Below the pieces are notes generated by a model. The model saw nothing but the letters and a program-made list of their open reading frames with translations, was not told the DNA's origin and searched no databases. A program made the translations under genes and the position numbers. A DNA stretch of 64,000 bases, taken from assembly GCA_036186865.1 (NCBI GenBank), contig AP025067.1, positions 9,286,981 through 9,350,980 on the forward strand, written 5' to 3'. Below are positions 43,840-55,545 of the stretch, one piece after another (the first letter of the stretch is position 1; each line of letters starts with the position of its first letter). The stretch is from Eustoma russellianum. Its lineage: Eukaryota; Streptophyta; Magnoliopsida; Gentianales; Gentianaceae.

Positions 43840-46800
43840 TGTAGGATCTGCATGGCACCACTAGATGGGGGGTTGAATAGTGGGTGCGGAAAATATGGTT
43901 TTTAAAATTGTTTTAAACCAAAAACCCAACTTTTGAAAACAGTTTCTGTTTTCAGGACCAGTTTTAAAAAGTTGTGAAAACTAGGTTGCAGGTATTCAAA
44001 AATTCTGAAATTTGGAGAGAATTTAGCCTCAGATGTTATCAGCATCTCCTAAAAATTTCAGATTTAAATTCAACCTCTAATCCCTTGAAAATTTGTTGGT
44101 GGTCAGATTGCGTAAATCTGCCAGAACTAGTAGTCTGTTTTGAAAAATTAATTCCTATTTGTACTTAACTCCAAATGCTCTGAAAATTTAAAGACTAACC
44201 CCTTATTAGTTTTGTTTAAACGGGTTGAAACAGTTTTGAAAAATTCTTTTGGGAAGTTAGTCAAATACGATCAAAGTCTCAACCTTTGCAAGCCTGAAAA
44301 TCAGATTGTATTAGTCTCAGAACTTTGGACATTTGAATGACTTATACTTGTCCAAAAGGGTTGAAACTTGCGCCAAAAGAACCTTAAAACGTGTGGATAT
44401 GTTTCCGGAAAGTTTCGTGATTTTTGAAATCCGTTTACTATTTTTATGAACGTGATCAAAAACAATAAACAGTGCTGAAACTGAAAATAAGTGCTGAAAG
44501 TAAATGACACCAAGAATTTTATACTGGTTCGATTATCAACAACCTACTCCAGTCTTCGAGGACACCTTCCTCGGTTCACACTAATCACACAACACAAAAA
44601 AACACCTTACCACAGGGTTGATGGAGTTACACATCAACTCCAACCTTTTACAAACCTTGTATGAGAATACAATGCACACGAACACCACCACCTTGCAAGT
44701 CTAAGATTGATCACACCTTGATCAATCTTTTACAACAATGAAAAGAATTGTGGTGGTCTAGATGAAGCCTATTCAAGTATATGAGTGTAAGTACAATAGG
44801 CTTTTAGAGAGAAGAAAGAAAGAGAGTGTAGAAGAAGAAGGCTAAAAACGTATTTGATCTTTTGATTTTCAAGACTTGTTCTTGTTTTTGTTTTGCTCTT
44901 CTTCCTTCCTTTTTAACTTGAGTTCGCCGCCCCCTATGCTCCCATTCCCTTTCTGAAAATTATCTTCTAAGTCCTTGGAAGGGTATATGGCATCATTGTG
45001 ACATGTCTTTGCTTACTTGGCATCTTCTCATTGGATGATCATTAAGCTCTTGCTTACTTGGCACTCATTGATTAGTAGGGTGTTGTCATCACTTGATGAC
45101 TAGACATATCTGAGAATACCACTTAAAACATGTGCCAAAATCATCATAAAATAGTTACCATAACTTCCAAGATCATCACATAAATTAAGCAAGACAATTT
45201 TCTCCAAAAAGGCATCAAAATGTCGGCCACAACATTCTCTTGCACATGCTGAAATTTCAGCATGTGTAACATTTGCATTTCATTCAAAATATTGCCAAGT
45301 TTACTTTGATTTAATCCTTGAAATTAAAGAATAATTCAATCACCGTTTATTACAGAATATTTTCATTAATTTTGGAATAAAAGTTGGTCACCAATAATGC
45401 CACAAAATCGGCCAACATACATTACACACATGCTGAAAATTTCAGCATGTGTGATATTCAAAGATATCACTATTTTAATTTCATAATATATTCAAAATAC
45501 TTCCATACTATCTCCCAATTATCCACATGATTCAAAACAACAAAATATGGCTCATTAAGGTGAGAATTTTGGCCAGCATATTACTACACATGCTGAATTT
45601 TCAGCATGTGTGACAAATGTGACAAAGTTTGGAATGTTACCTTGTATAGCTCTTTTTTTTTTGTCACAGACATTGTATGCTTCATTCTTGACTAATAAAG
45701 ATGCTAACAAAACTCCACATATGCTTCAATTTGATGATTTAGGCGTGTGACAATGACTTACACATGTGCTGAATTTTATTTTTGCAAACTTTATAAAATA
45801 GTGCACATTTAATTATACACACATCGTATATTCCAATCAGCCCTTAATTTAATTTTCTAGAAAACTTTGATATGTATGAAATATGTAAAAAGTGTCTAGA
45901 TACATGTTGTATGATGTGCCAAAAACGTTCTATGTGTCGTGCGCGTAGAAAACCGAATTTTCGATGTTTATCGATTACCCGATTTTTCTCTAATTAAATT
46001 CCAACTTTTTGCAAATGTTATATATATTATGTTACACATAATATACATAAATTAAACTTTAATATTCAGCTCATAAGGCTGATTGAAGTGTCGCCTAGAC
46101 ATGTGACAAAATTGAAATTGGAATCTCCACAATTTGGCCTTAATGTGGGTGATTTGTGTGTGCCAACATGGAATGATTTTATGGCTGTTCATCTCATGAA
46201 AGCCACGAAATTTATGGCTATTTTTGAAGTGTAAGGGCTGGCCATCTATTTATGGCAAGCACGTGACAGGTTGGCGAAGTTTCGGTATTCGCCCGATACG
46301 ACAATTTTCGGTTTAGAGCCTTTTAACGTGTCGTATTAAATTTGTCATCACCATGACTTATATCATATGATATAAGACCCGAATATACTCATAAATATGA
46401 GTTAAATATAGTCGTGTGACGTTAACGTACGTACGTAAAATATATAACGTGTTGGTAGTACGTTGGAATAAATGTGTATGTGCCTTTTTCAAAAAAAATC
46501 TGAAAATATATATATATATATATATATATGTGTGTATATATATATATGTATATATATATGTATGTATTAATGGCGTGTATATAAGTGTGGGGAGGAGAGT
46601 GGAAGACTTTCCTTTCTTCACCTTGTTGCCTTTGTGCCTTTTCCAAATATTGCTTCTTTTAATGAACTACTTAGTTTAATTAACTAAGTACTTCACTTAA
46701 TGAACTAGTTTAGTTCATTAATGGTGGCACATGAAAATAGTTCAAACACAACAAATGTTTGCCATTTGATGTAAGCTTTAAATCTTCATGGCTCGTTAGT

Positions 46801-46939
46801 ACGACAACATTACATATGAACTATATAAGGCAACTTTCAGGCAACAACGTGTTATGTCATAAAATATGTCATGCATTTCTTTGTAACACATTATTTAAAT
46901 CATACATTTTGAAATCACTCAAACCCCTTTTTCTCTACA
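43840..46939 (-). repeat. Array LTR B (inner, 3100 bp)
   Basis: Very close to LTR C. Both share GGCACCACTAGATGGGG at the left end, AGTAGGGTGTTG near 45076, GTCACAGACATTG (ACTGACATTG in C) and GTGTCGCC near 46090. A perfect 24-bp palindrome built on CACATGCTGAAA lies at 45243-45266, with relatives near 45427-45453 and 45588-45612. The (TA)n/(TG)n tract is 46506-46566. Confidence 0.93.
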
Positions 46940-47207
46940 ATCTCCCCCTTTTGATGATTTTCAAAATAACCTACATTCATGATTTGAATCTTATCGCCCC
47001 CCCTTTAATTATGCATAAATTCAAATTTTGAATTTCAAATTTCAAACCGCTCTCCCTTGATTTATGCAATCATCAGTTTCTCTCTCCCCCTTAAATCATG
47101 CATTCTCTCTCCCTTTATTTTGGAAAGACAATCAAAAGCACATGGGAAGATGAAAAAAAGCATGCATTTTAAATAGTATCAAATGCGAGTTCGTAACGGT
47201 TATTTAT

Positions 47208-48086
47208 TCAACCCTTTGAAAATGTTCCTTTTGGTACCCAAATTTGGGTGACCTTTCTAGGTCTTCCAAAAGGTGAGAAAGGTGATGAAAAAGCAACACA
47301 ATATACGTTAGGTGCAAATGCGTTTGGCCTTTGGCCAAGAACTCCTTTATACGCATTATATGTAGCACGTTTTTGATATGTCCTTTTGTTAGTGTGCGTA
47401 GTGTGTAATCTAGATGGATGAAATGAATGTCGTGTATGCATCACTTGTTTCTTCTTATATCTATATGGTACAAAATTGTATTTCTTATGATATGAAGAAG
47501 AAGTATGACGAGATGTGGGGAGAGGGGGTCTTTGCGTCATCTTAGACGCGGTATTTGGTTTTGGAGTGTCTACTTTCTTAGACACTACAAACTTGGTTGG
47601 TTTAATGGATACTTTGTTTGTCTCAATGTATCCTAATCCAGTTTTATCACTGTCATGTGTTTGTGATAAAATAATACGATCTAGCATGTTAGGTCCCGTA
47701 TCAAATTGTTTCATCATTTTCTCTAAATCCGTATTCCTTGATTTCAAGTTTGAAATCTCGGATTTCATTTCAGTGTTCTCGGATGTCAATGATGAAATTT
47801 CAGACCTTAATGAATTTATGATGCAAGACGACTCTTCTTTTGTATCGTTTAATTGAGACACAAGATTTGTGTTAGAAGATTCTAACAATTTCTTGTCTTC
47901 AATTAACCGTTTCTTTTGTTTTGCAAGAGTTCTAGCAAACTTATGTAATTCAAGATATTCAATATATAAATCATCATAAGATAGTTCAGAATCCGAGTCA
48001 GAATCAGAATTTACCTCATTTTCAAATAGTAGAGGCATTTGGCTTGATATATCTTTTTCCTCGGTTTCGTGGCTAGTGGTTGCCAT
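47208..48086 (-). CDS. Gag-linker coiled-coil protein of array unit 2 (292 aa)
   Basis: Same length and layout as unit 1, fully open from the ATG at 48086. Amino acid differences seen against unit 1 are few (QTHDSD for QKHDSD, TNKVS for TNEVS, MHTRHS for MHIRHS, FSKG for FSNG). The unit lies between the near-identical LTRs B and C. Primer site (minus strand) just left of 48143; polypurine tract at 46940-46955. A codon-level comparison would tell whether the frame was under selection. Confidence 0.8.
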   Translation of the reverse strand: MATTSHETEEKDISSQMPLLFENEVNSDSDSDSELSYDDLYIEYLELHKFARTLAKQKKRLIEDKKLLESSNTNLVSQLNDTKEESSCIINSLRSEISSLTSENTEMKSEISNLKSRNTDLEKMMKQFDTGPNMLDRIILSQTHDSDKTGLGYIETNKVSIKPTKFVVSKKVDTPKPNTASKMTQRPPLPTSRHTSSSYHKKYNFVPYRYKKKQVMHTRHSFHPSRLHTTHTNKRTYQKRATYNAYKGVLGQRPNAFAPNVYCVAFSSPFSPFGRPRKVTQIWVPKGTFSKG

Positions 48087-48142
48087 CTCACACAGATCGT
48101 TGGATCTTCTTGTTGTGAGTGTTCCTGCGCTCTGATACCACT

Positions 48143-50808
48143 TGTAGGATCTGCATGGCACCACTAGATGGGGGGTTGAATAGTGGGTGCGGAAAATATG
48201 GTTTTTAAAATTGTTTTAAACCAAAAACCCAACTTCTGAAAACAGTTTCTGTTTTCAGGACCAGTTGTAAAAAGTTGTGAAAACTAGGTTGCAGGTATTC
48301 AAAAATTCTGAAATTTGGAGAGAATTTAGCCTCAGATGTTATCAGCATCTCCTAAAAATTTCAGATTTAAATTCAACCTCTAATCCCTTGAAAATTCGTT
48401 GGTGGTCAGATTGCGTAAATCTGCCAGAACTAGTAGTCTGTTTTGAAAAATTAATTCCTATTTGTACTTAACTCCAAATGCTCTGAAAATTTAAAGACTA
48501 ACCCCTTATTAGTTTTGTTTAAACGGGTTGAAACAGTTTTGAAAAATTCTTTTGGGAAGTTAGTCAAATACGATCAAAGTCTCAACCTTTGCAAGCCTGA
48601 AAATCAGATTGTATTAGTCTCAGAACTTTGGACATTTGAATGACTTATACTTGTCCAAAAGGGTTGAAACTTGCGCCAAAAGAACCTTAAAACGTGTGGA
48701 TATGTTTCCTGAAAGTTTCGTGATTTTTGAAATCCGTTTACTATTTTTATGAACGTGATCAAAAACAATAAACAGTGCTGAAACTGAAAATAAGTGCTGA
48801 AAGTAAATGACACCAAGAATTTTATACTGGTTCGATTATCAACAACCTACTCCAGTCTTCGAGGACACCTTCCTCGGTTCACACTAATCACACAACACAA
48901 AAAAAACACCTTACCACAGGGTTGATGGAGTTACACATCAACTCCAACCTTTTACAAACCTTGTATGAGAATACAATGCACACGAACACCACCACCTTGC
49001 AAGTCTAAGATTGATCACACCTTGATCAATCTTTTACAACAATGAAAAGAATTGTGGTGGTCTAGATGAAGCCTATTCAAGTATATGAGTGTAAGTACAA
49101 TAGGCTTTTAGAGAGAAGAAAGAAAGAGAGTGTAGAAGAAGAAGGCTAAAAACGTATTTGATCTTTTGATTTTCAAGACTTGTTCTTGTTTTTGTTTTGC
49201 TCTTCTTCCTTCCTTTTTAACTTGAGTTCGCCGCCCCCTATGCTCCCATTCCCTTCCTGAAAATTATCTTCTAAGTCCTTGGAAGGGTATATGGCATCAT
49301 TGTGACATGTCTTTGCTTACTTGGCATCTTCTCATTGGATGATCATTAAGCTCTTGCTTACTTGGCACTCATTGATTAGTAGGGTGTTGTCATCACTTGA
49401 TGACTAGACATATCTGAGAATACCACTTAAAACATGTGCCAAAATCATCATAAAATAGTTACCATAACTTCCAAGATCATCACATAAATTAAGCAAGACA
49501 ATTTTCTCCAAAAAGGCATCAAAATGTCGGCCACAACATTCTCTTCCACATGCTGAAATTTCAGCATGTGTAACATTTGCATTTCATTCAAAATATTGCC
49601 AAGTTTACTTTGATTTAATCCTTGAAATTAAAGAATAATTCAATCACCGTTTAGTACACAATATTTTCATTAATTTTGGAATAAAAGTTGGTCACCAATA
49701 ATGCCACAAAATCGGCCAACATACATTACACACATGCTGAAAATTTCAGCATGTGTGATATTCAAAGATATCACTATTTTAATTTCATAATATATTCAAA
49801 ATACTTCCATACTATCTCCCAATTATCCACATGATTCAAAACAACAAAATATGGCTCATTAAGGTGAGAATTTTGGCCAGCATATTACAACACATGCTGA
49901 ATTTTCAGCATGTGTGACAAATGTGACAAAGTTTGGAATGTTACCTTGTATAGCTCTTTTTTTTTTTTGTCACTGACATTGTATGCTTCATTCTTGACTA
50001 ATAAAGATGCTAACAAAACTCCACATATGCTTCAATTTGATGATTTAGGCGTGTGACAATGACTTACACATGTGCTGAATTTTATTTTTGCAAACTTTAT
50101 AAAATAGTGCACATTTAATTATACACACATCGTATATTCCAATCAGCCCTTAATTTAATTTTCTAGAAAACTTTGATATGTATGAAATATGTAAAAAGTG
50201 TCTAGATACATGTTGTATGATGTGCCAAAAACGTTCTATGTGTCGTGCGCGTAGAAAACCGAATTTTCGATGTTTATCGATTACCCGATTTTTCTCTAAT
50301 TAAATTCCAACTTTTTGCAAATGTTATATATATTATGTTACACATAATATACATAAATTAAACTTTAATATTCAGCTCATAAGGCTGATTGAAGTGTCGC
50401 CTAGACATGTGACAAAATTGAAATTGGAATCTCCACAATTTGGCCTTAATGTGGGTGATTTGTGTGTGCCAACATGGAATGATTTTATGGCTGTTCATCT
50501 CATGAAAGCCACGAAATTTATGGCTATTTTTGAAGTGTAGGGGCTGGCCATCTATTTATGGCAAGCACGTGACAGGTTGGCGAAGTTTCGGTATTCGCCC
50601 GATACGACAATTTTCGGTTTAGAGCCTTTTAACGTGTCGTATTAAATTTGTCATCACCATGACTTATATCATATGATATAAGACCCGAATATACTCATAA
50701 ATATGAGTTAAATATAGTCGTGTGACGTTAACGTACGTACGTAAAATATATAACGTGTTGGTAGTACGTTGGAATAAATGTGTATGTGCCTTTTTCAAAA
50801 AAAATCTG

Positions 50809-50867
<59 letters not shown>

Positions 50868-51269
50868 ATATATATATATGTATATATATGTATGTATTAA
50901 TGGCGTGTATATAAGTGTGGGGAGGAGAGTGGAAGACTTTCCTTTCTTCACCTTGTTGCCTTTGTGCCTTTTCCAAATATTGCTTCTTTTAATGAACTAC
51001 TTAGTTTAATTAACTAAGTACTTCACTTAATGAACTAGTTTAGTTCATTAATGGTGGCACATGAAAATAGTTCAAACACAACAAATGTTTGCCATTTGAT
51101 GTAAGCTTTAAATCTTCATGGCTCGTTAGTACGACAACATTACATATGAACTATATAAGGCAACTTTCAGGCAACAACGTGTTATGTCATAAAATATGTC
51201 ATGCATTTCTTTGTAACACGTTATTTAAATCATACATTTTGAAATCACTCAAACCCCTTTTTCTCTACA
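48143..51269 (-). repeat. Array LTR C (inner, 3127 bp)
   Basis: Nearly identical to LTR B apart from point changes and tract lengths. The perfect palindrome is at 49547-49570. Its (TA)n/(TG)n tract (50813-50896) is the longest in the array, which with a longer T-run near 49960 explains most of the length difference from B. Confidence 0.93.
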
Positions 51270-51537
51270 ATCTCCCCCTTTTGATGATTTTCAAAATAAC
51301 CTACATTCATGATTTGAATCTTATCGCCCCCCCTTTAATTATGCATAAATTCAAATTTTGAATTTCAAATTTCAAACCGCTCCCCCTTGATTTATGCAAT
51401 CATCAGTTTCTCTCTCCCCCTTAAATCATGCATTCTCTCTCCCTTTATTTTGGAAAGACAATCAAAAGCACATGGGAAGATGAAAAAAAGCATGCATTTT
51501 AAATAGTATCAAATGCGAGTTCGTAACGGTTATTTAT

Positions 51538-52416
51538 TCAACCCTTTGAAAATGTTCCTTTTGGTACCCAAATTTGGGTGACCTTTCTAGGTCTTCCAAA
51601 AGGCGAGAAAGGTGATGAAAAAGCAACACAATATACGTTAGGTGCAAATGCGTTTGGCCTTTGGCCAAGAACTCCTTTATACGCATTATATGTAGCACGT
51701 TTTTGATATGTCCTTTTGTTAGTGTGCGTAGTGTGTAATCTAGATGGATGAAATGAATGTCGTGTATGCATCACTTGTTTCTTCTTATATCTATATGGTA
51801 CAAAATTGTATTTCTTATGATATGAAGAAGAAGTATGACGAGATGTGGGGAGAGGGGGTCTTTGCGTCATCTTAGACGCGGTATTTGGTTTTGGAGTGTC
51901 TACTTTCTTAGACACTACAAACTTGGTTGGTTTAATGGATACTTTGTTTGTCTCAATGTATCCTAATCCAGTTTTATCACTGTTATGTTTTTGTGATAAA
52001 ATAATACGATCTAGCATGTTAGGTCCTGTATCAAATTGTTTCATTATTTTCTCTAAATCCGTATTCCTTGATTTCAAGTTTGAAATCTCGAATTTCATTT
52101 CAGTGTTCTCGGATGTCAATGATGAAATTTCAGACCTTAATGAATTTATGATGCAAGACGACTCTTCTTTTGAATCGTTTAACTGAGACACAAGATTTGT
52201 GTTAGAATATTCTAACAATTTCTTGTCTTCAATTAACCGTTTCTTTTGTTTTGCAAGAGTTCTAGCACACTTATGTAATTAAAGATATTCAACATATAAA
52301 TCATCATAAGATAGTTCAGAATCCGAGTCAGAATCAGAATTTACCTCATTTTTAAATAGTAGAGGCATTTGGCTTGACATATCTTTTTCCTCGGTTTCGT
52401 GGCTAGTGGTTGCCAT
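51538..52416 (-). pseudogene. Gag-linker coiled-coil ORF of array unit 3, with a stop
   Basis: Same 879-base span as units 1 and 2, but GAA has become TAA at about 52279-52281 (after residue 45, in EYLELHK). This leaves 226 open codons from 52218. The left two thirds follow unit 2 almost exactly, while the right part (52000-52416) has several private changes (EYSN, KNEV, DMSSQ), which fits a composite origin. Confidence 0.85.
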
Positions 52417-52472
52417 CTCACACAGATCGTTGGATCTTCTTGTTGTGAGTGTTCCTGCGCTCTGATACCACT

Positions 52473-55111
52473 TGTAGGATCTGCAAGGCACCACTAGAAG
52501 GGGGGGTTGAATTGTGGGTGCGTAAAATGTGGTTTTTAAAATTTTTTTAAACCAAAAACCCAACTTCTGAAAACAGTTTCTGTTTTCAGGACCAGTTTTA
52601 AGAAGTTTTGAAAACTAGGTTTCAGGTCTTCAAAAATTCTGAAATTTGGAGAGAACTTAGCCTCAGATGTTATGAGTGTCTCCTAAAAATTTCAGATTTA
52701 AATTCAACCTCTAACCCCTTGAAATTTCGTTGGTGGTCAGATTGCGCAAATCTGCTAGAACTGGTAGTTTGTTTTAAAAATTAATCCCTATTTGTCCTTA
52801 ACTCCAAATGCTCTGAAAATTTAAAGACAAACCCCTTATTAGTTTTATTTAAATGGGTTGAAACAGTTTTGAAAAAATCTTTTGGGAAGTTAGTCAAATA
52901 CGATCAAAGTCTCAACCTTTGCAAGCCTAAAAATCAGATTGCATTAGTCTCAGAACTTTGGACGTTTGAATGACTTATACTTGTCCAAAAGAGTTGAAAC
53001 TTGCGCCAAAAGAACCTTAAAACGTGTGGCTATGTTTCCTGAAAGTTTCATGATTTTTGAAAATCCGTTTACTATTTTTATGAACATGATTAAAAACAAT
53101 AAACAGTGCTGAAACTGAAAGTAAGTGCTGAAAGTAAATAACACCAAGAATTTTATACTGGTTTGATTATCAACAACCTACTCCAGTCTTCAAGGACACC
53201 TTCCTCGGTTCACACTAATCACACAACACAATAAAACACCTTACCACAGGGTTGATGGAGTTACACACCAACTCCAACCCTTTACAAACCTTGTATGAGA
53301 ATACAATGCACACGAACACTACCACCTTGCAAGTCTAAGATTGATCACACCTTGATCAATTTTTTACAAAAATGAAAAGAATATGTGGTGGTCTAGATGA
53401 AGCCTATTCAAGTATATGAATGTAAGTACAATAGGCTTTTAGAGAGAAGAAAAAAAGAGAGTGTAGAAGAAGAAGGCTAAAAACGTTTTTGATCTTTTGA
53501 TTTTCAAGACTTTGTTCTTGTTTTTGTTTTGCTCTTCTTCCTTCCTTTTTAACTTGAGTTGGCCGCCCCCTATGCTCCTCTTCCCTTCTTGAAAATTATC
53601 TATTAAGTCTTTGGAAGGGTATATGGCATCATTGTGACATGTCTTTGCTTACTTGGCATCTTCTCATTGGATGATCATTAAGCTCTTGCTTACTTGGCAC
53701 TCATTGATTAGTTTGATGTTGTCATCACTTGATGACTAGATAAATCTGAGAATACCACTTAAAACATGTGCCAAAATCATCATAAAATAGTTACCATAAC
53801 TTCCAAGATCATCACATAAATTAAGCAAGACAATTTTCTCCAAAAAGGCATCAAAATTTCGGCCACAACATTCTCTTGCACATTTGCATTTCATTCAAAA
53901 TATTGTTAAGTTTACTTTGATTTAATCCATGAAATTAAAGGATAATTCAATCACCATTTAGTACACAATATTTTCATTAATTTTGGAAAAGTTGGTCACC
54001 AATAATGCCACAAAATCGGCCAACATACATTACACACATGCTGAAAATTTCATCATGTGTGATGTTCAAAGATATCACTATTTTAATTTCATAATATATT
54101 CAAAATACTTCCATACTATCTCCCAATTATCCACATGATTCAAGACAACAAAATATGACTCATTAAGGTGAGAATTGCGGCCAGCATATTACTACACATG
54201 CTGAATTTTCAGCATGTGTCACAAATGTGACAAAGTTTGAAATGTTACCTTGTATAGCTCCTTTCTTTTTGTCACCAACATTGTATGCTTCATTCTTGAC
54301 CAATCAAGACGCCAACAAAACTCCACATATGCTTCAATTTGATGATTTAGGCGTGTGACAATGACTTACACATGTGCTGAATTTTATTTTTGCGAACTTT
54401 ATAAAATAGTGCACATTTAATTATACACACATGGTATATTCCAATCAGCCCTTAATTTAATTTTCTAGAACACTTTGAGATGTATGAAATATGTAAAAAG
54501 TCTCTAGATACATGTTGTATGATGTGCCAAAAATGTTCCATGTGTCGTGCGCGTAGAAAACCGAATGTTTGATGTTTATCGATTACCCGATTTTTCTCTA
54601 ATTAAATTCCAACTTTTTGTACATATTATGCATATTATGTTACACATAATATACATAAATTAAACTTTAATATTCAGCTCATAAGGCTGATTGATGTGGC
54701 GCCTAGACATGTGACAAAATTGAAATTGGAATCTCCACAATTTGGCCTTAATGTGGGGTGATTTGTGTGTGCCAACATGGAATGATTTTATGGCTGTTCA
54801 TATCATGAAAGCCACAAAATTTTTGGCTATTTTTTAAGTGTAGGGGCTGGCCATCTATTTATGGCAAGTACGTGACACGTTGGCGAAATTTCAGTATTCG
54901 CCCGATACGACAATTTTCGGTTTACAGCCTTTTAACGTGTCGTATTAAATTTGTCATCACTATGACTTATATCATATGATATAAGACCTGAATATACTCA
55001 TAAAATATGAGTTAAATATAGTGGTGTGACATTAACGTACGTACGTAAAATATATAACGTGTCGGTAGTACGTTGGAATAAATGTATATGTGCCTTTTTC
55101 AAAAAAATCTG

Positions 55112-55169
<58 letters not shown>

Positions 55170-55545
55170 GTATTAATGGCGTGTATATAAGTGTGGGGAG
55201 GAGAGTGAAAGACTTTCCTTTCTTCACCTTGTTGCCTTTGTGCCTTTTCCAAATATTGCTTTCTTTAATGAACTACTTAGTTTAATTAACTTAGTACTTC
55301 ACTCAATGAACTAGTTTAGTTCATTAATGGTGGCACCTGAAAATAGTTCAAACACAACAAATGTTTGCCATTTGATGTAAGCTTTAAAGCTTTATGTCTC
55401 GTTAGTATGACAACATTATATATGAACTATATAAGACAACATTCAGGCAACAACGTGTTATGTCATAAAATATGTCATGCATTTCTTTGTAACACGTTAT
55501 TTAAATCATGCATTTTGAAATCACTCAAACCCCTTTTTCTCTACA
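52473..55545 (-). repeat. Array LTR D (outer, 3073 bp)
   Basis: Groups with LTR A. It lost the first CATGCTGAAA palindrome by a short deletion at 53880 (CACATTTGCATTTC joined directly), and the second is mutated near 54047. The third is intact at about 54194-54219. The (TA)n/(TG)n tract is 55113-55173. It ends CTACA at 55541-55545, followed by ATGTC and the continuation of the old LTR. Confidence 0.92.

Larger units (their letters stand above)
39660..55545 (-). mobile_element. Tandem array of a non-autonomous Sirevirus-like element: LTR-I-LTR-I-LTR-I-LTR
   Basis: Four LTRs (39660-42636, 43840-46939, 48143-51269, 52473-55545) alternate with three internal segments of exactly 1203 bp (42637-43839, 46940-48142, 51270-52472). 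Each LTR starts TGTAG and ends CTACA, and neighbours share LTRs with no spacer or target duplication between units. Outside, ATGTA (39655-39659) and ATGTC (55546-55550) form one 5-bp duplication with one mismatch. All units are minus strand. Each internal segment has a primer site, one ORF and a polypurine tract only. Confidence 0.92.

Noticed and set aside
39660..55545. Array read as a tandem host gene family or CRISPR-like array
   Set aside because: TG...CA ends, primer sites, polypurine tracts and an outer target duplication identify LTR elements. The repeats are 3 kb long, not short direct repeats with spacers.
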